NCBI GenBank assembly: GCA_021809225.1
Contig: JAKBAL010000180.1
Location: forward strand, 1-5,485
Origin: Pseudomonadota bacterium
GTDB lineage: Bacteria; Pseudomonadota; Alphaproteobacteria; UBA9655
DNA length: 5,485 bases
Reading direction: 5' to 3'
Shown in pieces: positions 1-4,934 of the stretch. The translations under genes and the position numbers were made by a program. The notes beneath the pieces were generated by a model. The model was given only the letters and a program-made list of their open reading frames with translations. It had not been told where the DNA came from and did no database searches. Each line of letters opens with the position of its first letter. Position 1 is the first letter of the stretch.

Positions 1-21
1 TGTCGGATGAGTATAAATCAT
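1..21 (-). CDS. Possible 5' end of a divergent gene (hemC suspected by context), partial
   Basis: On the minus strand an ATG at 21-19 opens a frame reading M-I-Y-T-H-P-T to the window edge. An upstream in-frame ATG at 75-73 would add 18 residues. There is no good Shine-Dalgarno sequence before either ATG. In many alphaproteobacteria hemC (porphobilinogen deaminase) is divergent from tsaD, and HemC proteins often begin with a short leader before the IGTRGSPLA motif, so seven leader residues would fit. Nothing diagnostic of HemC is visible here; the name rests on remembered gene order only. It could equally be non-coding. Confidence 0.2.
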
Positions 22-85
22 TCGTACAACTTTATTTAAATAGAAAAAATACTTTTTTGTTTTTCCTTGCTTCATTAAGCTGTTT
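22..85. promoter_or_regulatory. AT-rich leader upstream of tsaD with an A6/T6 palindrome
   Basis: This short AT-rich gap carries A6 at 44-49 and T6 at 53-58 around a TAC spacer, then another T5 run. It is the natural place for the tsaD promoter and perhaps for one serving a divergent gene. I could not find a -35/-10 pair with good spacing on either strand. The A/T tracts could act as curved DNA or an UP element, or be a weak AT hairpin. The assignment rests on position only. Confidence 0.25.
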
Positions 86-1150
86 ATGGTTCAAAAAAGT
101 ATGATTATTTTAGGAATTGAAACCAGTTGTGATGAAACGGCCGCAGCTCTTGTAACGGAGGACAAGCGTATCCTCTCAAATATTGTTTCGTCTCAATTTC
201 AAGAACATAAGCCTTTTGGGGGCGTTGTACCCGAAATCGCGGCCCGAGCCCATCTGACTCATATTGAATTTATTATTCAAAAGGCTCTCAAAGAAGCCAG
301 TATTACTCTTGACCAGATTGATGGAATTGCTGCTGCTGGGGGCCCAGGACTTATTGGAGGTGTGATTGTGGGAGTCATGATCGCTAAGGGGCTTGCCATG
401 GCGAAAAACATCCCTTTTATACCGATCAACCACCTAGAAGCCCACGCATTGACAGTGCGGTTGACGGATAACGTGCCTTTTCCTTATCTTTTGCTTCTCG
501 CCTCAGGAGGCCACTGTCAATTTTTAATCGTGGAAGATGTGGGTGTTTATACTTATCTAGGGGGGACGCTTGATGATGCCATTGGGGAGTGCCTGGATAA
601 GACCGCCCGTCTCTTAGGCTATCCTTATCCCGGTGGCCCTACGATAGAAAGATTGGCGCTCATCGGAAATCCTGAAGTTTTTTCCCTTCCAAAACCTCTT
701 AAAGGTCAAGCTGGGTGTTCTTTTTCATTCTCTGGTCTTAAAACGGCAGCGCGTAAAATTATATTAGAAAATGAGCCCCTCTCTCTTCCTTTTCAAGCCA
801 ATTTTTGTGCCTCTTTTCAAAAGACGATAGGTGATATTTTGGTAGATCGATGTCGCCATGCCTTGGAAATGGCCCTTGAAAAAAAACCAAAAATCAATAA
901 TCTCGTCTTGGCAGGAGGCGTGGCCGCAAATCAATATTTTCGGAAATGTCTTGCAACTTGTGTTCAAGAGAGAGACATTACATTGGTTTCTCCGCCCGTG
1001 AGTTTATGTACAGACAATGGAGCGATGATCGCTTGGGCAGGTGTTGAGCATCTCAGGCTTGGCCTCATGGGGTCCTTATCTTTTGCGCCCCGGCCACGAT
1101 GGCCTCTTGAAAACTTAAAAGCTGAAATAAAGGAAATGGTGTATGAATAG
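86..1150 (+). CDS. tsaD: tRNA N6-adenosine threonylcarbamoyltransferase TsaD (Gcp/YgjD/Kae1 family)
   Basis: TsaD transfers the threonylcarbamoyl group from threonylcarbamoyl-adenylate to A37 of ANN-decoding tRNAs, giving t6A, in a cytoplasmic complex with TsaB and TsaE. The 354-residue protein is a full-length ASKHA-fold member. It shows the N-terminal GIETSCDET motif (10-18), metal ligands H116 and H120 in NHLEAH with D310 in the CTDNGAMIAWAG segment, the ASGGH nucleotide loop (139-143), FSFSGLKTA (213-221) and AGGVAAN (276-282). All expected catalytic motifs are intact. The start is uncertain: the ATG at 101 (MIILGIETSC) matches the usual N-terminus and would give 349 residues, but neither ATG has a convincing Shine-Dalgarno sequence. 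The 3' end overlaps gpsA by 8 nt, so translation is probably coupled. The A8 run at 879-886 does not break the frame. tsaB and tsaE are not in this window. Confidence 0.97.
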   Translation: MVQKSMIILGIETSCDETAAALVTEDKRILSNIVSSQFQEHKPFGGVVPEIAARAHLTHIEFIIQKALKEASITLDQIDGIAAAGGPGLIGGVIVGVMIAKGLAMAKNIPFIPINHLEAHALTVRLTDNVPFPYLLLLASGGHCQFLIVEDVGVYTYLGGTLDDAIGECLDKTARLLGYPYPGGPTIERLALIGNPEVFSLPKPLKGQAGCSFSFSGLKTAARKIILENEPLSLPFQANFCASFQKTIGDILVDRCRHALEMALEKKPKINNLVLAGGVAANQYFRKCLATCVQERDITLVSPPVSLCTDNGAMIAWAGVEHLRLGLMGSLSFAPRPRWPLENLKAEIKEMVYE

Positions 1151-2135
1151 AGTTTCTATCATTGGAGCAGGAGCTTGGGGAACAGCTTTAGCCTTATCCG
1201 CCTTTAGGTCCGGATCTCAGGTAACCTTATGGTCTATCAGTCTTGATGAGGTTGAAACCATCAACCAACGTCATGAAAATGTGTATCGTCTTCCCGGTAT
1301 TGCTATCGATCCCACTCTTCATGCAACAACGAATCCTAAAGAAGCCTCAAAAGCTGATGTGGTGATTCTCGCTCCTCCTGCTCAATTTATGCGCAGTACG
1401 TGTAAAACGTTTTGCAATGTACTTCCCTCTCATGTTCCCCTTGTTATTGCCTCGAAAGGTATTGAAGATAGTACCTCTCTTTTAATGTCCGAAGTCGTCC
1501 GAGAATATTTTCCTCAAAATCCTCTCTTGGTTCTTTCAGGCCCTAGCTTTGCAAATGATGTGGCTAAAAAACTTCCAACAGCGGTAGCGCTGGCAGCTGA
1601 AAACATTGCCTTAAGCCAGAAGATCGCGAGTCTTCTCAGTAACCAATATTTTCGCCTTTATGCCTCTCAAGATATCATAGGAACGCAAGTCGGAGGGGCT
1701 TGCAAAAACGTTATCGCTATTGCTTGTGGAGTCATTGAAGGTTTAGATCTTGGCGATAACGCTCGAGCTGCTTTGGTGACGCGGGGTCTTAGCGAAATTA
1801 CCCGGCTTGGATGTGCCATGGGGGGGAAATTTGAAACTTTCATAGGCCTTTCTGGTGTTGGAGACATCACCTTAACATCCTTAAGTTCTCAATCGCGAAA
1901 TAAATCCTTTGGGCTTGCCTTGGGACGGGGGACTCCCCTCGATGAGCTTTTAGCCAATAAAAAAACGTTAACAGAAGGTGTTTATACGGTTTCAGGAGCG
2001 GTAGCACTTGCTGAAAAATTTAAGGTGGATATGCCTATTACTTTTGCCCTGAATGACCTTTTAAATAGGGGAGGGGCCTTAGATACATTGATTGAGGATA
2101 TTTTGAGCCGTCCCTTAAAAACAGAGGAAGCATAA
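1143..2135 (+). CDS. gpsA: Glycerol-3-phosphate dehydrogenase [NAD(P)+]
   Basis: GpsA reduces dihydroxyacetone phosphate to sn-glycerol-3-phosphate with NAD(P)H in the cytoplasm, supplying the phospholipid backbone. The 330-residue length is normal for the family. An N-terminal Rossmann domain has GAGAWG (8-13). SGPSFA (132-137) follows, then the C-terminal substrate domain with GGACKNVIAIACG, in which K188 matches the catalytic lysine of the family, and NARAALVTRGLSE (206-218) and SSQSRNKSFG (248-257), the conserved arginine/asparagine phosphate-binding region. The start at 1143 has AAAGGA (1129-1134) 8 nt upstream, inside the end of tsaD. The stop at 2133-2135 touches the ATG of the next gene. 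A G7 run (1820-1826) lies in frame in a Met-Gly-Gly-Lys stretch and the frame is intact. tsaD-gpsA adjacency is common in alphaproteobacteria. Confidence 0.97.
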   Translation: MNRVSIIGAGAWGTALALSAFRSGSQVTLWSISLDEVETINQRHENVYRLPGIAIDPTLHATTNPKEASKADVVILAPPAQFMRSTCKTFCNVLPSHVPLVIASKGIEDSTSLLMSEVVREYFPQNPLLVLSGPSFANDVAKKLPTAVALAAENIALSQKIASLLSNQYFRLYASQDIIGTQVGGACKNVIAIACGVIEGLDLGDNARAALVTRGLSEITRLGCAMGGKFETFIGLSGVGDITLTSLSSQSRNKSFGLALGRGTPLDELLANKKTLTEGVYTVSGAVALAEKFKVDMPITFALNDLLNRGGALDTLIEDILSRPLKTEEA

Positions 2136-2570
2136 ATGAAGTATTGGCTTATAAAGAGTGAACCCCATGTTTGGTCTTGGGAGGATCAGGTAAAGAACGA
2201 AGTGACCTTTTGGGATGGAGTCCGGAATTATCAAGCTAGCAATAACCTTAAGACCATGGAGGTAGGCGATCTTGCCTTTTTCTACCATTCAGGAGATGAG
2301 CGGCAAATCGTGGGAATCGTAGAAGTTGTAAAACCCTATTACCCAGATCCTTCAGACCCTTCTGGGCGCTTTGGGATGGTGGATGTCAAAGCTGTCAAAC
2401 CTTTTCCCCGGCCAGTCACTTTGAAAGACATAAAGGCGGATCCAAACCTTCAAGCGCTTTCTCTCGTACGCCAGTCTCGCCTTTCTGTTATGCCCATAGA
2501 TACAAAGTCATGGGAAACTTTGATCCATATGGGAAAGGTAGCCACCAACCCCTCTGACACCGATGGGTGA
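2136..2570 (+). CDS. EVE domain protein (PUA-like fold, THYN1-type)
   Basis: This 144-residue protein is essentially a single EVE domain, the usual length for stand-alone bacterial members. Recognisable family segments are YWLIKSEP (3-10), WDGVRNYQASNNLK (26-39), the hydrophobic DLAFFYHS (45-52), IVGIVEVVKPYYPDP (58-72) and SLVRQSRLSVMPI (109-121). EVE domains share the PUA/YTH-like fold. They are thought to bind modified bases in nucleic acid, with human THYN1 as the eukaryotic relative; the ligand of the stand-alone bacterial form is not settled, so no specific function is given. The ATG follows the gpsA stop directly. GAGGA (2124-2128), 7 nt upstream inside gpsA, provides the ribosome site, so the gene is almost certainly cotranscribed with gpsA. 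The family motif usually reads YQARNNL; here the Arg is Ser (residue 35). Confidence 0.93.
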   Translation: MKYWLIKSEPHVWSWEDQVKNEVTFWDGVRNYQASNNLKTMEVGDLAFFYHSGDERQIVGIVEVVKPYYPDPSDPSGRFGMVDVKAVKPFPRPVTLKDIKADPNLQALSLVRQSRLSVMPIDTKSWETLIHMGKVATNPSDTDG

Positions 2571-2583
2571 GTCGTTATAAAGA

Positions 2584-2622
2584 CTGGATTGCCGCGGGCC
2601 CCTGGGGGGCCTAGCAATCCAG
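2584..2622. repeat. GC-rich two-part palindrome (candidate dispersed palindromic repeat or terminator hairpin)
   Basis: CTGGATTGC (2584-2592) is perfectly complementary to GCAATCCAG (2614-2622). Inside lies a second stem, 2596-2602 with 2606-2612 (six G-C pairs plus one G-T), closing on a TGG triloop. The two stems are separated by a small CGC/A internal loop. The result is a very stable 39-nt hairpin 13 nt after the EVE gene stop. Neither strand has a proper T tract after the stem, so it is not a textbook intrinsic terminator, though it may still end or slow transcription. The CTGGATTGC arms resemble palindromic repeats scattered between genes in many proteobacterial genomes, as far as I recall. 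Copy number cannot be judged from one window. Confidence 0.6.
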
Positions 2623-2643
2623 GGAAATCTTACTTAAAAATCT

Positions 2644-2712
2644 TATAATTATCGTTTGAATTGAAGCGCTTAAGGGGGCGGGGTTGCATTTTGAAATATT
2701 ATTAGGTATGAA
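2644..2712 (+). promoter_or_regulatory. Candidate promoter region for nfu
   Basis: Between the palindrome and nfu there is a perfect -10 hexamer TATAAT at 2644-2649, but no acceptable -35 about 17 nt upstream, where the hairpin ends. A second weak candidate is TTGCAT (2684-2689), a 17-nt spacer and TATGAA (2707-2712), which would place the transcript start a few bases before the nfu ribosome site. The small palindrome AAGCGCTT (2664-2671) and a G-rich stretch (2674-2683) lie between them. A promoter here is reasonable because the preceding gene cluster is separated by a strong hairpin, but the exact hexamers are uncertain. Confidence 0.3.
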
Positions 2713-2727
2713 AGAACCATCGTTTAT

Positions 2728-2732
2728 AAGGA
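2728..2732 (+). promoter_or_regulatory. Ribosome binding site that decides the nfu start
   Basis: AAGGA at 2728-2732 lies 12 nt before the ATG at 2745 but only 3 nt before the in-frame GTG at 2736. The GTG is therefore too close to be used, and the ATG gives the standard family N-terminus MFIQTEETPNP. The ATG is chosen although its spacing is on the long side. Confidence 0.6.
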
Positions 2733-2744
2733 TGAGTGCGTACA

Positions 2745-3296
2745 ATGTTTATACAAACAGAGGAAACACCAAATCCGGCCACATTAAAGTTTCTTCCCGG
2801 TCGTATCCTCATGTCAGAAGGAACGGCGAATTTCAAATCCCGGGAAGAGGGCACTAAATCTCCCCTTGCTCTTAAGCTTTTTGAGATTGATGGTGTGAAA
2901 AGTGTTTTTTTTGGCGCGGATTTTATTACAGTTTCTAAAAAAGACCCGCTTGAATGGTCGGTTCTTAAGCCTGCTATCTTAGGGGCAATTATGGAGCATT
3001 TCATTACGCACCAGCCCTTGTTTTATGGTGAAGAGATCCCTATATACCCAAAAGACGATGGTGATCCTATAGTGGTTCAAATTCAAGAGCTCTTAGACAC
3101 ACGCATCCGTCCAGCAGTAGCTATGGACGGGGGTGATATCATCTTTGATCGATTTGAAGAAGGTATTGTTTATGTGCGCATGCAAGGTGCCTGTTCCGGG
3201 TGCCCAAGTTCATCGGCGACATTGAAGACAGGCATTGAAAATATGCTCCGTCATTATGTGCCAGAAGTTCTTGAAGTCAGAGCTGTAGAGAGTTAA
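2745..3296 (+). CDS. Nfu-type Fe-S cluster scaffold/carrier protein (Nfu N-terminal plus NifU C-terminal domains)
   Basis: This is the alphaproteobacterial/mitochondrial NFU1-type protein, which receives Fe-S clusters from the assembly machinery and delivers mainly [4Fe-4S] clusters to target enzymes in the cytoplasm. From the ATG at 2745 it has 183 residues. The Nfu N-terminal domain (about 1-88) opens with the hallmark FIQTEETPNPATLKF. The NifU C-terminal domain (about 107-180) contains IRPAVAMDGGDI and the cluster-binding C150-x-x-C153 in GACSGCPSS. Both cysteines are present and both domains look complete. An alternative GTG start at 2736 would add three residues but sits only 3 nt from the Shine-Dalgarno sequence. 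The stop codon TAA is shared with the ribosome site of the next gene, implying cotranscription. No isc or suf genes are visible nearby. In many alphaproteobacteria this gene is followed by tsaB/rimI-type genes, which is not the case here. Confidence 0.95.
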   Translation: MFIQTEETPNPATLKFLPGRILMSEGTANFKSREEGTKSPLALKLFEIDGVKSVFFGADFITVSKKDPLEWSVLKPAILGAIMEHFITHQPLFYGEEIPIYPKDDGDPIVVQIQELLDTRIRPAVAMDGGDIIFDRFEEGIVYVRMQGACSGCPSSSATLKTGIENMLRHYVPEVLEVRAVES

Positions 3297-3300
3297 GGAG
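3295..3300 (+). promoter_or_regulatory. Ribosome binding site overlapping the nfu stop codon
   Basis: AAGGAG begins with the last two bases of the nfu stop TAA and lies 8 nt before the ATG at 3309, an ideal distance. It fixes the start of the Bax-like gene and suggests that ribosomes ending nfu help initiation of the next gene. Confidence 0.8.
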
Positions 3301-3308
3301 TTAATATT

Positions 3309-4214
3309 ATGTTGAAGAAATTTATATTAAAGCAATCGAAAACTCAGATTTCCCTCATTGTAATTTTGGGATTAATGATATTGGGTCAAGTTGGATTTGT
3401 TCTTTATAAAGGACATTCTAGCTTCAATATCTCCGATGCTGCAAAGGCCATTGGCCTGGTGATTCCTCGGGAAAAACATTTTGAAGTTGCAAGTGTAAAA
3501 GAACTTGATCACGTTTTTAAGAATTGGAACTACACTCTCACAAAAGCAACGAGCGAGGGAAAAGTTCCCCGTCTTTTTCTGGCAAAACTTCCCCGCGATA
3601 TGCATCGTAAGGAAAAGTCTTCAAATCCGGCCTTCATCCAAGTTCTTTTGCCCCATATTTTAAAAGTAAATGAACAAATTTTGGCGGATAGAGCTCGTCT
3701 TCTCGATATGCAAAAGCGCCAAAAGGCAGGACACCGCTTACTTTACGCGGAAAAAATGTGGCTCAGTAAGCTGGCTTCTAATTATCGGTGCAAATCAACA
3801 AAAATTGAATCTTTGTTGATGCATGTGGATATTGTTCCTCCTTCCTTGGCACTGGCTCAAGCCACTATCGAAACAGGCGGAGGAAGATCTTATGCTGCCG
3901 TTAAGAAAAATTCCACCTTTGGTCATATGCGAACGAAAAAGGATGTTGCAAGATTTGAAAGTCTTCAGGCCAATGTTTTGGCCTATATCACAAACCTTAA
4001 TCGTCATGCTGCCTATAAATCTTTTCGCCAAATTCGGGCAAACCTAAGAGCACAAAATAAGCCACTTTGTGGGCGTATGTTGGCAGCCGGCCTCCTCTCT
4101 TTTTCTGAAAGAAAGCATGCCTATATTCGGGATGTGCAAAACTTAATCGACCACCGTGACTTACGTAGGTATGATACGATGACCCTTGATCAACATATGC
4201 GATTGAAGCCTTAA
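3309..4214 (+). CDS. Membrane-anchored Bax-like glucosaminidase (peptidoglycan hydrolase family)
   Basis: This 301-residue protein has a basic N-terminus and one hydrophobic segment (about 13-33) that probably anchors it to the inner membrane with the rest in the periplasm. The middle (about 59-135) resembles E. coli Bax: VPRLFLAKLP (86-95) and VLLPHILKVNEQILADRARLL (112-132). The C-terminal glucosaminidase (lysozyme-like) part starts at VPPSLALAQATIETGGG (176-192), in which E188 aligns with the expected catalytic glutamate. It continues through YITNLNRHAAY (226-236) and LLSFSERKHAYIRDVQNLI (262-280). The family hydrolyses N-acetylglucosaminyl bonds in peptidoglycan; activity of this member is inferred. 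The stretch between NSTFGHM (201-207) and RFESL (215-219) is much shorter than the Trp/Cys-containing loop I recall in Bax, so the active-site cleft may be altered. It lies directly after nfu with coupled translation signals, although no functional link is known. Confidence 0.85.
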   Translation: MLKKFILKQSKTQISLIVILGLMILGQVGFVLYKGHSSFNISDAAKAIGLVIPREKHFEVASVKELDHVFKNWNYTLTKATSEGKVPRLFLAKLPRDMHRKEKSSNPAFIQVLLPHILKVNEQILADRARLLDMQKRQKAGHRLLYAEKMWLSKLASNYRCKSTKIESLLMHVDIVPPSLALAQATIETGGGRSYAAVKKNSTFGHMRTKKDVARFESLQANVLAYITNLNRHAAYKSFRQIRANLRAQNKPLCGRMLAAGLLSFSERKHAYIRDVQNLIDHRDLRRYDTMTLDQHMRLKP

Positions 4215-4220
4215 GGAGGT
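4213..4220 (+). promoter_or_regulatory. Orphan Shine-Dalgarno sequence without a downstream start
   Basis: AAGGAGGT starts inside the stop codon of the Bax-like gene and, with the preceding T, is a full 9-nt match to the 16S rRNA 3' end complement. No usable start follows. The nearest candidate is the GTG at 4223, only 2 nt away, and its frame stops after three codons. The next gene begins about 90 nt further on. It may be a leftover from a gene once placed here, or a chance match. Confidence 0.45.
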
Positions 4221-4222
4221 TA

Positions 4223-4240
4223 GTGAGGCTTTAGCCTCAC
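4223..4240 (+). terminator. Short hairpin after the Bax-like gene, probable terminator
   Basis: GTGAGGC (4223-4229) pairs perfectly with GCCTCAC (4234-4240) around a TTTA loop, 8 nt after the stop codon. The following AAATCTTTAAG and later TTTT runs are only a weak U tract, so termination may be partial or Rho-assisted. Its position between two units with a 98-nt gap supports a terminator role. Confidence 0.5.
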
Positions 4241-4312
4241 AAATCTTTAAGAAATTTTAACTTTTCTCTCCTACAATAAATAAAATTTGAGATAAATTAT
4301 GGGGAAAAAGAT
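4241..4312 (+). promoter_or_regulatory. AT-rich candidate promoter region for the rutE-like gene
   Basis: After the hairpin the sequence is strongly AT-rich and contains TACAAT (4272-4277), a five-of-six match to the -10 consensus, 35 nt before the start codon. I see no -35 hexamer at suitable spacing. A GGGGA (4301-4305) lies 7 nt before the ATG at 4313 and is a modest ribosome site. The ATG at 4299 is out of frame with the gene and is not its start. Confidence 0.3.
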
Positions 4313-4903
4313 ATGGGAAAAATTGTTGAGGATTGTCTTAAACAGGTCTTTTATGATGCCAGAACCCATAATAAATGGCATGATAAACCTGTAACCGATG
4401 AACTCTTACAAGAAATCTATAATATCATGCGGCTTGGTCCCACGAGTGCTAACTGCTCTCCTTTGCGGATTCTTTTTTTAAAAACAAAGGAAGCAAAGGA
4501 ACGTTTAAAGCCGCATCTTGCTCCTGGAAATCTCGATAAAACAATGGTTTCTCCCGTAACAGCCCTTCTGGCTTATGATCTTCAATTTTATGAGCATTTG
4601 CCCACCCTATTTCCATTTGCAGATGCGAAATCTTGGTTTGAAGGAAAACAGGCTTTCATTGAAACAACAGCCTTCCGTAATAGCAGTCTCCAGGGCGCCT
4701 ATTTTATAATTGCAGCCCGAGCCTGTGGTCTTGATTGCGGCCCTATGTCTGGATTTTCAAATGAAGGTGTCGACAAAGAGTTTTTTCCAGACGGTCGATT
4801 TAAATCTAATTTCCTTTGTAATCTTGGCTATGGAGACCCCGCTGGACTTCCAGGCCCCCGTGCACCACGTCTTTCTTTTGACGAAGCGTGTCAAATCATT
4901 TAG
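4313..4903 (+). CDS. rutE: RutE-like malonic semialdehyde reductase, nitroreductase-fold family
   Basis: In E. coli, RutE reduces malonic semialdehyde to 3-hydroxypropionate at the end of the Rut uracil-degradation route; the fold is the FMN-dependent nitroreductase type. The 196-residue protein matches RutE from memory almost end to end: DARTHN (15-20), GPTSANCSP (42-50), RLKPHLAPGNLDKTM (64-78), FYEHLPTLFP (92-101), TAFRNSSLQGAY (119-130), GPMSGF (143-148), a KSN..LGYGD segment (164-175) and PRLSFDEAC (185-193). The match is much closer than to general nitroreductases, so the subfamily call is secure. The true substrate here is less sure: no other rut gene is in the window, and orphan RutE homologues are widespread. 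They may handle malonic semialdehyde from other sources or other aldehydes and enones. The gene is complete and probably cotranscribed with the carbonic anhydrase 31 nt downstream. Confidence 0.88.
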   Translation: MGKIVEDCLKQVFYDARTHNKWHDKPVTDELLQEIYNIMRLGPTSANCSPLRILFLKTKEAKERLKPHLAPGNLDKTMVSPVTALLAYDLQFYEHLPTLFPFADAKSWFEGKQAFIETTAFRNSSLQGAYFIIAARACGLDCGPMSGFSNEGVDKEFFPDGRFKSNFLCNLGYGDPAGLPGPRAPRLSFDEACQII

Positions 4904-4934
4904 CTTCTTTTAGTTAATGTTCCATTGGAGCCAT

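Noticed and set aside
176..433. Minus-strand open frame inside tsaD
   Set aside because: It lies fully within a well-supported gene, has no recognisable domain and is best explained as a shadow frame.
879..886. A8 run in tsaD as a programmed slippage site
   Set aside because: It codes Glu-Lys-Lys in frame, and no alternative product or stimulatory structure is apparent.
1820..1826. G7 run in gpsA as a phase-variation tract
   Set aside because: The tract is short, encodes in-frame Met-Gly-Gly, and gpsA is a housekeeping gene with the frame intact.
2625..2645. Direct repeat AAATCTTA at 2625-2632 and 2638-2645
   Set aside because: Two 8-nt copies in AT-rich DNA are easily due to chance; there is no array and no third copy with regular spacing.
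2702..3004. Minus-strand open frame across the nfu start
   Set aside because: It is antisense to the conserved Nfu N-terminal domain and shows no family motif; a chance frame.
4710..4913. Second + strand frame inside the rutE-like gene
   Set aside because: It is out of frame with the conserved C-terminal RutE motifs and has no recognisable protein signature.
4917..4934. Earlier ATG for the carbonic anhydrase
   Set aside because: It is in frame but has no Shine-Dalgarno sequence; the ATG at 4935 has TGGAG upstream and a typical family N-terminus.
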